Below, in pieces: positions 1 to 9,338 of a DNA stretch of 64,000 nt (its first letter is position 1; the number at the start of each line of letters is the position of its first letter). Source of the stretch: Pedobacter helvus (GTDB lineage Bacteria > Bacteroidota > Bacteroidia > Sphingobacteriales > Sphingobacteriaceae); assembly GCF_005925325.1 (NCBI RefSeq), contig NZ_SRMP01000002.1:434001-498000 (forward strand), read 5' to 3'. A program made the translations under genes and the position numbers. Below the pieces are notes generated by a model, which saw only the letters and a program-made list of their open reading frames with translations, had not been told where the DNA came from and searched no databases.

Positions 1-2535
1 ATTGAAATTCTGTTTGCTAATTACTGGAGTATTAATTGTTAATTCGAACCCTTGGTTGCGCATTTTGCCGGTGTTTGCAGAGATGTTAGCAAAACCAGTT
101 TCTAAAGGCACAGCTACGCTAGAAATTAAGTCAACGATGGTATTATTGTAGTATTCTGCCGTTACCTGTACTTTGTTTAACAGGGTAAAATCTAAGGCAG
201 TATTGAATTTGAAGTTTTTCTCCCAGCCTAGGTCTGGGTTAGGTGCGCCGCTCACATCCGGATACGACGCAACGTTTCCGTTATAAGCATTTCCACTTTG
301 TGTGCCGAAACTGTACAAGCCTCTAGCGGCGTAAGTTCCAATTCTAGAGTTGCCCGTAGAGCCAAAAGTTGTTCTTAACTTCAAATGGTTGATTACTTTA
401 TTGTTTTTAAGGAAATCTTCATTGCTAACTACCCAAGCCAAACCTAATGCTCCATTTAGCGCAACTTGTTTATCGCCACCAAAAATGGATGACTTATCTA
501 CGCGGCCATTAATATTTGCGTAATATTTCTTTTTATAATCGTAACCCAATTGTGAGTAGTACGATACCGTAGCATCAGAATTTGTTGATGATGCAGATGA
601 CTGGGTGGTTGCGGTGTTTAAAACCCGATACCTATCGAAACTAAAACCAGAACCATTTCCTCTCAACAGGTCCGTGGTCTTGTCTGTCATTTGCGTTCCT
701 ACTAAAAAATTAACGGTATGGGCATCCTTAAAAGTCTTATCGTAAGTAGCTTGAACAAAAGCGGTATAACTTAAATAATTGCGATCATAGATAGTCAACC
801 TTCCATTTACATTTCTTCCAGTTGCATTTTGCGCCGATAAGTATTGTGTTTGTTTATTTTGGTAATTATCAGCACCTAACGTAGCCGAAATGGCAATTTC
901 TTTAGTGATTTGATAACTTCCGTTTAAGTTACCCATTAATTGTACTCCCTTGTTGCTATTTTGGTTCTGTATAAGAATCGCCAATGGATTTGGAACGCCC
1001 TGAATATCTTGATAAGTACCATCATCTGCTACTGCTGCAATGTTCGGAGGTAATAGGACACCTCCAAAAGTAGATAGTTTATTTTCTTGAGTATAAGTGG
1101 GGCTGAGGTTAAAAGCAAGTTTGAACTTGTCGTTAATTTGCTGGTCTACTCTTAAGCGTAGATATACTTTCTGTAGATCGCTACCTAAGGAGCTAGATTT
1201 TTGATTTCTGTAACCACCAGAAAGACGATATGTAGTTTTTCCAGTGCCTCCAGATACATCTAAATTAACATTTTGATAAACTGGCGTTCTGTTGGTTAAA
1301 TCGAACCAATCCGTGTTGATTGTGCTGCTGCCAGCAAATTGCGTAGCATCGGTAACCGAACGGCCACCGTTAATGTAAGCCTCTCTCAATAAACTATGGT
1401 ATTGTGGGCCACTTAACCATTTATATTTATTGATGAACTTTGAAATACCAGTATCATAACCAACGTTCAATCTAGTTTTTCCTGCTTCACCAGCTTTTGT
1501 GGTGATAATGATTACACCATTAGCAGCGTCGGCACCGTATAAAGCAGATGCAGTAGCGTCTTTTAAAATCGAGATACTTTTGATATCTTCAGGATTGATG
1601 TTAGACAAAGGGTTTAAATAGCCTTCGCCGTTAAAGATGGTTGATTCGTTATTTCTTTGCTGCTCGTAGGCCGGCACGCCATCTACTACAAACAAAGGTT
1701 GCGTAGAAGTACCCCTGCTGCCTGCAATGCTCGGTAAAGACCCCTGCCCCCTGATATTGATTTTAACCGGCGTATTCAGCTCGGTATTAGTTTCAACATA
1801 CACACCGGCAATCATACCTTCAATCAATTTATCGAAACTTTCTATGGGCCTGTAGGTTTGCAATTGCTTGCTCGATAGCTGTGAAATACTACCAACTACA
1901 TCTTCTCTACGTTTTTCTTTCGTATAAGAACTGGTTACCACTACTTCATCCATCCCGAAAATATCGTTGTCCATTTCTACCTTTAAAAAGCTTTGTTTAC
2001 CCACATTTACCTCTTTGGTTAGCATACCGATATAGATAAATTCTAGGTTGGTTTTTTCGATATTATCACCTACTAGTTTGATGGTGAACTCCCCATTGGC
2101 ATTGGTTACACCGCCTTGTCTAGTTCCTTTTTTGAAGATGTTAACTCCTGGTATTGGTGAACCGTCTTGACGATTGGTAACCACACCCGTAATTAACCTA
2201 GTTTGTGGCGCAGCTTTTCTAATTCCTTTTCTGATAGCAATGTTATTGCCCGCCATGTTAAAATCCAAACCTGATCTTCCCGATAGTGCAGCTAAGACAT
2301 CCTTCAAGTTGTCTGTAGTATTTAAGGTAATGAATTGCGATAGATCGACTTCATTTTTGTCGTAGTTGAAAGTTACACCTGTTTGCTTTTCAATATCCTT
2401 AAGGACGGCACTTAATGGTTTTTGGCTCACATTAATAGTTACCGTTGGATTTTTGCTTTGTGCCAATGTTGGCAGTATGTGATAAAATAGGAGGAGCGTA
2501 AAAACTAAAAGGATTTTAGGGTAAACTTTATTCAT
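1..2535 (-). CDS. SusC/RagA-type TonB-dependent receptor, 3' end cut by window edge
   Basis: An outer-membrane receptor that takes up oligomers (glycan or peptide), powered by TonB and normally paired with a SusD lipoprotein. The frame is open from the ATG at 2535 to base 1, giving 845 residues of a family that usually has 1000-1150, so about the last fifth of the barrel lies outside. A signal peptide (residues 1-26, ending LPTLAQ) is followed by an STN (secretin/TonB short N-terminal) domain at about 28-100, a carboxypeptidase-regulatory-like domain at about 110-190 and the plug from about 200, with the SusC-typical stretches DEVVVTSSY and LYGADAANGVIIITTKAG. The STN domain is the part that signals to FecR in trans-envelope regulation, which fits the FecR and sigma genes just upstream. 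The ATG overlaps the fecR stop by one base (TAATG), so translation is probably coupled. The substrate cannot be told from sequence. Confidence 0.93.
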   Translation of the reverse strand, partial: MNKVYPKILLVFTLLLFYHILPTLAQSKNPTVTINVSQKPLSAVLKDIEKQTGVTFNYDKNEVDLSQFITLNTTDNLKDVLAALSGRSGLDFNMAGNNIAIRKGIRKAAPQTRLITGVVTNRQDGSPIPGVNIFKKGTRQGGVTNANGEFTIKLVGDNIEKTNLEFIYIGMLTKEVNVGKQSFLKVEMDNDIFGMDEVVVTSSYTKEKRREDVVGSISQLSSKQLQTYRPIESFDKLIEGMIAGVYVETNTELNTPVKINIRGQGSLPSIAGSRGTSTQPLFVVDGVPAYEQQRNNESTIFNGEGYLNPLSNINPEDIKSISILKDATASALYGADAANGVIIITTKAGEAGKTRLNVGYDTGISKFINKYKWLSGPQYHSLLREAYINGGRSVTDATQFAGSSTINTDWFDLTNRTPVYQNVNLDVSGGTGKTTYRLSGGYRNQKSSSLGSDLQKVYLRLRVDQQINDKFKLAFNLSPTYTQENKLSTFGGVLLPPNIAAVADDGTYQDIQGVPNPLAILIQNQNSNKGVQLMGNLNGSYQITKEIAISATLGADNYQNKQTQYLSAQNATGRNVNGRLTIYDRNYLSYTAFVQATYDKTFKDAHTVNFLVGTQMTDKTTDLLRGNGSGFSFDRYRVLNTATTQSSASSTNSDATVSYYSQLGYDYKKKYYANINGRVDKSSIFGGDKQVALNGALGLAWVVSNEDFLKNNKVINHLKLRTTFGSTGNSRIGTYAARGLYSFGTQSGNAYNGNVASYPDVSGAPNPDLGWEKNFKFNTALDFTLLNKVQVTAEYYNNTIVDLISSVAVPLETGFANISANTGKMRNQGFELTINTPVISKQNFN

Positions 2536-3542
2536 TATGGGTTTAGGGTTATGATGTTGTTATTGATTTTGTAGTTAATTCTTTTGGCAAAACAGATATT
2601 TTGGATGATGCTGATGTAATCCGTTTTATCGAAACTTCCTGAATATTTCCAGTTATTGTTGCCAGTTTTATTGATAATTGTGATGCCATAGGCATTATAG
2701 ATTTTGGAAGCAATGTCCTCGAAAGAGGCGTTTTCGAAAATGAGCGTTCCCTTTCGCCATGCAGTTACTTTTTCAGTCGAGAAAGTTGCTTTTCCAATTT
2801 GCTTTGAATTGCCGCTAACAGTGGCAATTTCTGTAGGTTTTAAAGTTATCTTTTGAGTTTTATCACTTAGTTCTACGGCTACACTTCCTTCAACTAAGGC
2901 TACTGATACATGCGCCGCATTTCTGTAAGCAGAAACATTGAATTTGGTTCCTAAAACAGTGGTGTTAAGCTTATTGGTTTTTACTGTGAAAAGTCTGCTT
3001 TTATCCTTGCTGATCTCGAAAAATCCTTCGCCTTCTAATTCTACCTCTCTTTTGTCACTGACAAATTGCTTCGGGTATTTTAAAGTACTATTGCTATTTA
3101 GGGTGATTTTAGAGCCATCTTCAAGCGTAATCGTTGATGTTTTGCCATAATCATTATGATAGCTGATGTATTCTTGCGGAATGGGTTTGAGTTGGAGAAG
3201 ATAAACCCCAAGCATAGAGATGATCAGCAGCGAAGCGGCAACTGCTAACTTGGTATAATTAAACAGTTTTTTTCTTTTAACAGGTTCTACTTCTGTCTTA
3301 TTTTCGCTAGTAGCTAAAAAGCTATCAAATTTGTTAAAAGCATCGCTTAATTCTGGTTCACCAAGCTGTAGATGTAATTTAGCGAGTATCAATTCTGCCT
3401 TATAAATTTCATCTAGCTTTTCAGGGTTTAGGCTAATCCAGTTTTCCCAAAAAGCAATAGCTTGTGCGTCTGTTTGAAGATAATAAGCAATGAAAGATTC
3501 ATCTGCAGCGAAATCTTCCGCATTATGGAGGTTAAAATTCAT
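2535..3542 (-). CDS. FecR-family anti-sigma factor
   Basis: A single-pass inner-membrane anti-sigma factor of 335 residues that relays receptor occupancy to the ECF sigma factor. The N-terminal 95 residues are cytoplasmic and helical. One membrane segment lies at about 99-116 (LAVAASLLIISMLG). The periplasmic FecR domain (about 128-225, with the family-type run TITLEDGSKITLNSNSTL) is followed by a C-terminal DUF4974-like domain (about 265-335), the usual Bacteroidota layout. It sits between the sigma gene and the susC-like receptor in the order sigma-fecR-susC, and its stop overlaps the receptor ATG. No missing parts. Confidence 0.94.
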   Translation of the reverse strand: MNFNLHNAEDFAADESFIAYYLQTDAQAIAFWENWISLNPEKLDEIYKAELILAKLHLQLGEPELSDAFNKFDSFLATSENKTEVEPVKRKKLFNYTKLAVAASLLIISMLGVYLLQLKPIPQEYISYHNDYGKTSTITLEDGSKITLNSNSTLKYPKQFVSDKREVELEGEGFFEISKDKSRLFTVKTNKLNTTVLGTKFNVSAYRNAAHVSVALVEGSVAVELSDKTQKITLKPTEIATVSGNSKQIGKATFSTEKVTAWRKGTLIFENASFEDIASKIYNAYGITIINKTGNNNWKYSGSFDKTDYISIIQNICFAKRINYKINNNIITLNP

Positions 3543-3646
3543 CTACAATACAAGTTTTTTTAGACTAGTTATAGATAAGAGTGCTGGCGAGTGAATTTTT
3601 ACCAGGAATTTTTTAAAAAAAATGAAAAAAGATTGGAAGAGGTTTT

Positions 3647-4183
3647 TTACAAGCTGAAAAAGTCCCTCAATTGTGAGATAGCGGTATGTACATGATTATA
3701 AACTGTACGGTGCTTTAACTGTAGGTTTTGAGCAATGGATTCGTAATTTAAGCCTTCAAAAAACTTCAATTTAATGATCTCTTTTTGCGTTGGCGTCAAT
3801 TGGTTGATAGCCATCTTCAATTTGTACTGACTAGCAGCGTCTTGTTGGGCAGCAATCAATAAATCTTCATACGAAAGTTCCTTCAGCGTTTCCACTTCAG
3901 GTATATCGTTAATGCTTCCAATCAAGGTATCTTGCTTGATCTGTTTTAAAAGCTTGTTCCGTAAACAGATCTTCAGATATGCAGGTACATGATTTACAGA
4001 TTGTAAAGAACTTCTCTTTTCCCACAATTCGCAAAATAGCTCATGAATGCTATCTTTAGTTTTTTCTTTATCTGCAATTAATTTAAAACCATAGACATAC
4101 AACTGCTGATAGCAGGCTTGATACAAGGTCTTCATGGCCGAAGTATCACCGAAACGAATTTTATCCCAAAGGTCGGTGTGCAT
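3647..4183 (-). CDS. ECF RNA polymerase sigma factor (sigma-70 family)
   Basis: An extracytoplasmic-function sigma factor of 178 residues, expected to drive the receptor operon when released by FecR. Region 2 is seen in the N-terminal half (LYQACYQQLYVYGFKLI, then HELFCELWEKR). Region 4 is the C-terminal helix-turn-helix (LTPTQKEIIKLKFFEGLNYE, then IAQNLQLKHRTVYNHVHTAI). I start at the ATG at 4183. A longer reading frame begins with TTG at 4204, but that codon lies inside a TATATTTG -7 box, so it cannot be the translation start of that promoter. The fecR gene follows 104 bases downstream. Confidence 0.92.
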   Translation of the reverse strand: MHTDLWDKIRFGDTSAMKTLYQACYQQLYVYGFKLIADKEKTKDSIHELFCELWEKRSSLQSVNHVPAYLKICLRNKLLKQIKQDTLIGSINDIPEVETLKELSYEDLLIAAQQDAASQYKLKMAINQLTPTQKEIIKLKFFEGLNYESIAQNLQLKHRTVYNHVHTAISQLRDFFSL

Positions 4184-4193
4184 AATTACAGCG

Positions 4194-4201
4194 CAAATAT
4201 A
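4194..4201 (-). promoter_or_regulatory. -7 box of the sigma factor gene
   Basis: TATATTTG on the minus strand, an exact match to the Bacteroidota -7 consensus TAnnTTTG. Only 10 bases separate it from the ATG at 4183, so the leader should be only a few bases. No clear TTTG is seen at the -33 position. Confidence 0.55.
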
Positions 4202-4344
4202 CAATAATATCTATTTGTTTAGAATTAATCTAAATAGAAGGTTGTTGATTTGCTATTGATGTAAAAATAATGAGATATTCGAACTTTTTATTAAACTAAG
4301 CTGTTGTTTTACAGATAAATGATTTACATTTTTATACGATCTGT

Positions 4345-4352
4345 TATATTTG
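4345..4352 (+). promoter_or_regulatory. -7 box abutting the small ORF at 4357
   Basis: TATATTTG ends 4 bases before the ATG at 4357. With transcription starting about 4-7 bases after this box, the mRNA would begin at or next to the start codon (leaderless candidate). It is divergent from the sigma factor promoter. Confidence 0.55.
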
Positions 4353-4356
4353 CTGC

Positions 4357-4671
4357 ATGAAAAAACAAAAACTGAGAAGCCTAATCATGCTTTGCCTGCT
4401 TTTTTTGCTTGGCGTGGTTTACTGTGCCCATGTTTTTGTAGCTGAAAATAAGACAGCTGTACAATCGGTGATGAGTGATACCAGCGAGGACAATGCCGAA
4501 AGTAGCGAGGAAAATTTAAAGGAAACCTCCCAGCATCTTTTTTTGTTGGAAAAAATACGTTATCAATTGAAACCGGTAACAGCTAACATCTTGAATTTAA
4601 ATGGTCCTGTTTTGGCAGCACTTCCCGACGCATATCTTCAATTGAACACACCACCACCTAATTTTGCTTAA
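4357..4671 (+). CDS. small exported or membrane-anchored protein, function unknown
   Basis: A 104-residue protein I do not recognise as a named family. It has a basic N-terminus and one hydrophobic segment (about 9-27, IMLCLLFLLGVVYCAHVFV) that could be a signal peptide or anchor. An acidic, serine-rich stretch (about 42-55) follows, and the tail ends in a proline cluster (NTPPPNFA). The coding case rests on the exact -7 box next to the ATG, the codon use and the membrane-type N-terminus. It lies between the divergent sigma gene and another small exported protein, 107 bases upstream of the latter's ATG. Confidence 0.62.
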   Translation: MKKQKLRSLIMLCLLFLLGVVYCAHVFVAENKTAVQSVMSDTSEDNAESSEENLKETSQHLFLLEKIRYQLKPVTANILNLNGPVLAALPDAYLQLNTPPPNFA

Positions 4672-4777
4672 CCTTAGCAAAATCAAACCAATACCAAATT
4701 TTATAAAAATATAAATGTACAACCGACGAACTCGTTGTGGTTTTTCACTTCGTTTTTGTCTTTCATCCACAATTAAA

Positions 4778-5188
4778 ATGAAAAAATCACTTTTATTAGG
4801 TGCTATTGCCATGGTTGGCTTTGCCCTTAACACCAATGCTCAAACAGTTAAACAAACTGAAATTACTTCAATTGATAACTCATTAAATACAGTATTGAAA
4901 CTAACGCCAGTTAACTTTAGCTACGATAAAGATTGGGCTGGCAAATTGAAATTGAACACACAGAAGCAAGCAGGTTTTGCTGTTGATGAAGTTGCTAAAG
5001 TTGCTCCAGAGTTAGTGGTGAACCAGCAGAAAACATATACCGCTGGTAAGAATAGCACTAAAACTGCGACGGTGCCAGTAGTAGATTACGAAACTTTAAT
5101 ACCGCTTTTAGTAGGTAGCATCAAAGAGCAACAATTGCAAATAGAAGCGCTAAAGAAAGAAATCAGTACTTTAAGGAAGGCTAAATAG
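4778..5188 (+). CDS. small exported protein with C-terminal coiled coil
   Basis: 136 residues from the ATG at 4778. A longer frame from 4715 would put 21 polar residues before a clear signal peptide (MKKSLLLGAIAMVGFALNTN, cleavage near AQ), so I reject it. The mature part repeats TVLKLTPVNFSYDK-like text and ends in VDYETLIPLLVGSIKEQQLQ followed by a heptad coil to the C-terminus. That ending resembles the last residues of Bacteroidota tail-fibre/S74-like exported proteins, where it trimerises, but here the chaperone-domain body is missing. Inference: a periplasmic or surface oligomer. An intrinsic terminator follows directly. Confidence 0.7.
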   Translation: MKKSLLLGAIAMVGFALNTNAQTVKQTEITSIDNSLNTVLKLTPVNFSYDKDWAGKLKLNTQKQAGFAVDEVAKVAPELVVNQQKTYTAGKNSTKTATVPVVDYETLIPLLVGSIKEQQLQIEALKKEISTLRKAK

Positions 5189-5194
5189 TAACAA

Positions 5195-5222
5195 AATCCC
5201 GATTTTCATCGGGATTTTTTTT
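5195..5222 (+). terminator. intrinsic terminator after the coiled-coil protein gene
   Basis: Perfect 9-bp stem AATCCCGAT / ATCGGGATT with a TTTC loop, followed by eight T. It lies 7 bases after the stop at 5188. Confidence 0.9.
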
Positions 5223-5314
5223 ATGGGTTGGTCTGCGCTATGTTGCGGTATTAAATATGTTTTTGCGGTATTTTAGGGATTTATATTTATTATTGAGATA
5301 AAATCAACCAAAAT

Positions 5315-6805
5315 ATGCTTAAAAAAATACTCTTCGTTTTACTAGTTTGTTTCTCTACGCAGTTAAAAGCACAAATTAATAATGGACCAAAAATCCAACG
5401 AGAATTCAGGGCGGCTTGGGTAGCCAGTGTAGCCAATATCAATTGGCCAAGCAAGCCGGGCTTAACTACACAACAACAACAAGAAGAAGTAATTGCTTTG
5501 TTGGACATGTTGCAGAAGAATAATTTCAATGCGGTAATTTTTCAAATCAGACCTCAGGCAGATGCTTTTTACAAAAGTGAGATAGAACCTTGGTCGTATT
5601 ATTTAACAGGCGTACAAGGGCAAGCACCAAACCCATATTACGATCCTTTAGAGTTTTGGGTAAATGCAGCTCACGAGAGAGGAATCGAGTTACACGTTTG
5701 GTTAAATCCTTATCGAGCGCATCATACAGCCGGTGGCGAGGTAAGCGATTTTTCTGTCGTGAAAAAACATCCAGATTTAGTAGTAAAATTAAAACAAGGC
5801 TATTGGTGGTTCGATCCAGCTAAAAAAGGGACACAAGACTTGGCTTCATCGGTAGTAAAAGATATTGTAAAACGCTACGATATTGACGGAGTACACTTCG
5901 ATGATTATTTCTATCCTTATGCCGAATATAACGGCGGTGCCGATTTTCCAGATGATGAGAGTTATGCAGCTTATCAAAGTAAAGGTGGCAAATTATCTAG
6001 AGGTGATTTTCGTAGAGATGCTGTAAACACATTTGTAGAGCGAATTTATAAAGAGATTAAGAAGGAAAAGAAGCATGTGAAGTTTGGAATCAGTCCGTTT
6101 GGGATTTGGCGACCGGGCTATCCAAAGTCTATCCGAGGGATGGACCAATACGATAAACTTTACGCTGATGCAAAATTATGGTTGAACAAAGGTTGGATAG
6201 ACTATTTCATGCCGCAATTGTATTGGCAAATCAATAATATTCCTTTGAGTTTTCCCGTGCTTTTAAATTGGTGGGAAAGTGAAAATACTAAAGGCAGGCA
6301 TTTATGGCCAGGTTTAAATAGCGGCATTGGCGGTGGTGAAAAAAATAGTGACGAGATTATCAATCAGATTATGATTGCCAGGGGGATTTTGCCCAAATCG
6401 CCGGGCGTTGCTCATTGGAGTATTGGAGCTTTAACCAAGCATGAAAGTTTGAGAAACGATTTACTTGCTGGACCTTACAAAGAAGAGGCTTTGGTACCTG
6501 CTTCGCCTTGGTTGGATAAATCGCTGCCTGCTAGAGTGACGGTTGCTACAGAAGACCGCAGTGCCGATTTGTACATAAAATGGACTGCGAAGAAAGAAAA
6601 AGAAGTGTTTAAATATGTAGTTTATAAGCAATACGGAGATAAGTGGACTTACAGAACCTTAAATTCAAAAAGTAGCTTTTTGCAAGTACCGAAAGTGATT
6701 GAAGTAAATCCGAAAACTAAAGCTACTGCAAAATTGAAAGCAATTAAAGTAACGGTAGTAGATCGTACTGGTAACGAAAGCGAAGGAGAAGAGATTTTAT
6801 TGTAA
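5315..6805 (+). CDS. GHL10-type (DUF187) glycoside-hydrolase-like protein, exported
   Basis: 496 residues with a signal peptide (1-20, cleaved near LKAQ). The body is a TIM-barrel of the GHL10/DUF187 family, marked by REFRAAWVASVANINWPS near the mature N-terminus, FQIRPQADAFYKSEIEPWS, LHVWLNPYRAHH, the strand VKRYDIDGVHFDDYFYPY and FMPQLYWQIN. The DDYFYPY acidic pair is the likely catalytic centre by analogy with related barrels. The last 90 residues look like a fibronectin-type domain (LYIKWTAKKE, then YVVYKQYG). Family members are thought to act on cell-wall or surface glycans, but the substrate is not known. Single gene, with its own upstream gap and a weak hairpin downstream. Confidence 0.9.
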   Translation: MLKKILFVLLVCFSTQLKAQINNGPKIQREFRAAWVASVANINWPSKPGLTTQQQQEEVIALLDMLQKNNFNAVIFQIRPQADAFYKSEIEPWSYYLTGVQGQAPNPYYDPLEFWVNAAHERGIELHVWLNPYRAHHTAGGEVSDFSVVKKHPDLVVKLKQGYWWFDPAKKGTQDLASSVVKDIVKRYDIDGVHFDDYFYPYAEYNGGADFPDDESYAAYQSKGGKLSRGDFRRDAVNTFVERIYKEIKKEKKHVKFGISPFGIWRPGYPKSIRGMDQYDKLYADAKLWLNKGWIDYFMPQLYWQINNIPLSFPVLLNWWESENTKGRHLWPGLNSGIGGGEKNSDEIINQIMIARGILPKSPGVAHWSIGALTKHESLRNDLLAGPYKEEALVPASPWLDKSLPARVTVATEDRSADLYIKWTAKKEKEVFKYVVYKQYGDKWTYRTLNSKSSFLQVPKVIEVNPKTKATAKLKAIKVTVVDRTGNESEGEEILL

Positions 6806-6815
6806 GTAAGAATTT

Positions 6816-6850
6816 GGCACTGTTAGTTTGAAATACTAGTGCCTTTCTTC
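6816..6850 (+). terminator. weak terminator-like hairpin after the GHL10 gene
   Basis: Short inverted repeat GGCACT (6816-6821) / AGTGCC (6838-6843) followed by TTTCTTCT. The stem is only 6 bp and the T tract is broken. Confidence 0.35.
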
Positions 6851-6923
6851 TCGTATTTTGACAGCTATTAGACTTCGTCGGTTAGCATTTATCGTTGATA
6901 TTTGTATTTTTACGAAATACTAA

Positions 6924-8582
<1,659 letters not shown>

Positions 8583-8607
8583 ACTACTTAGTTGATAACC
8601 TAAAGAG

Positions 8608-8652
8608 AAAGCCATTAACCATCTAGCAATGCTAAAGTTGATGGCTTTTTTG
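8608..8652. terminator. terminator between pgi and the convergent gene
   Basis: 12-bp stem AAAGCCATTAAC (8608-8619) / GTTGATGGCTTT (8637-8648) with one G-T pair, then a T run. It serves pgi. A-rich sequence on the other side means it may also act on the minus strand. Confidence 0.8.
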
Positions 8653-8698
8653 TTTTATGAAAGCGTAAACAAGTATTTTCTATTAACAGGAGTTTGAG

Positions 8699-9244
8699 CT
8701 ATTGCAAGCTGTCAATCTCTTTCATGTAAGCTAAATACGCTTCCTTGTAATTCATGTTTTTGTGCTCAGATTTAGAAATAAAGGATAGGAAATCTTCCAA
8801 ATCGGCTTCTGTAAAACCTAGTCTCCTAAATAAAGCTTGATCATTAGACCAATTTTCTGGATTTACTTTAATGCTAGCCATTTGTTTGTAAAGCAGAATC
8901 CCTTTTCTAAATTCAGCATAACCAATGTTTTTTTTGAAAGCTTTAACTGCATCAACCAAAGTTTTATAGGTAACAACTGTATCTATATTGCTATCGCTTA
9001 ATATGGTATAAAGGATTTGAGGTTTTAATATTTCGATATCTACACTGTCTAGCTCAACAAACTTTTTTAAAATAGTAATGTCCTTCACGAAAAGAGAATC
9101 GCTAGCCTTTAATCGAGATTTTAATAAGTTTGGCTGTTCGGATAACGCTTGGCTATCTACCGTTGCAGGCTGGCCAAAAGTAAAAATGCTAGATAAGAGC
9201 AATAGTGTAGTGGCTAAAAATTTTAATCTGTAGGTATTTCTCAT
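8699..9244 (-). CDS. small exported protein, function unknown
   Basis: 181 residues from the ATG at 9244. A frame from TTG at 9253 exists, but that codon lies inside the TACCTTTG -7 box. A signal peptide (about 1-24, LKFLATTLLLLSSIFTFGQ) leads into a helical, lysine-rich body with aspartate/serine runs (LKASDSLFVKDITILKKFVE and FRRLGFTEADLEDFLSFIS). I do not recognise the family. The pattern of short amphipathic helices suggests a soluble periplasmic protein. It is transcribed alone, convergent with pgi. Confidence 0.75.
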   Translation of the reverse strand: MRNTYRLKFLATTLLLLSSIFTFGQPATVDSQALSEQPNLLKSRLKASDSLFVKDITILKKFVELDSVDIEILKPQILYTILSDSNIDTVVTYKTLVDAVKAFKKNIGYAEFRKGILLYKQMASIKVNPENWSNDQALFRRLGFTEADLEDFLSFISKSEHKNMNYKEAYLAYMKEIDSLQ

Positions 9245-9250
9245 TTTGGG

Positions 9251-9258
9251 CAAAGGTA
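9251..9258 (-). promoter_or_regulatory. -7 box abutting the gene at 9244
   Basis: TACCTTTG on the minus strand, exact TAnnTTTG, with 6 bases between it and the ATG at 9244. The transcript would be leaderless or nearly so. Confidence 0.55.
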
Positions 9259-9281
9259 CATTTAAGCATTTGTCTTTCCTA

Positions 9282-9318
9282 TAAAACGAAAAATCCCGCC
9301 AGGTAATCTAGCGGGATT
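9282..9318 (-). terminator. terminator of the M28 peptidase gene
   Basis: Stem AATCCCGC (9292-9299) / GCGGGATT (9311-9318) with a T-rich tract on the minus strand beyond 9292, 21 bases past the peptidase stop at 9339. Confidence 0.7.
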
Positions 9319-9338
9319 ATATTTTTTTGAACTTGATC

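Noticed and set aside
2174..2365. Small plus-strand ORF with a membrane-like start
   Set aside because: It lies antisense within the SusC-type receptor gene, which has clear domain matches across this stretch.
4715..4777. Longer start for the coiled-coil protein
   Set aside because: It would bury the signal peptide behind 21 polar residues.
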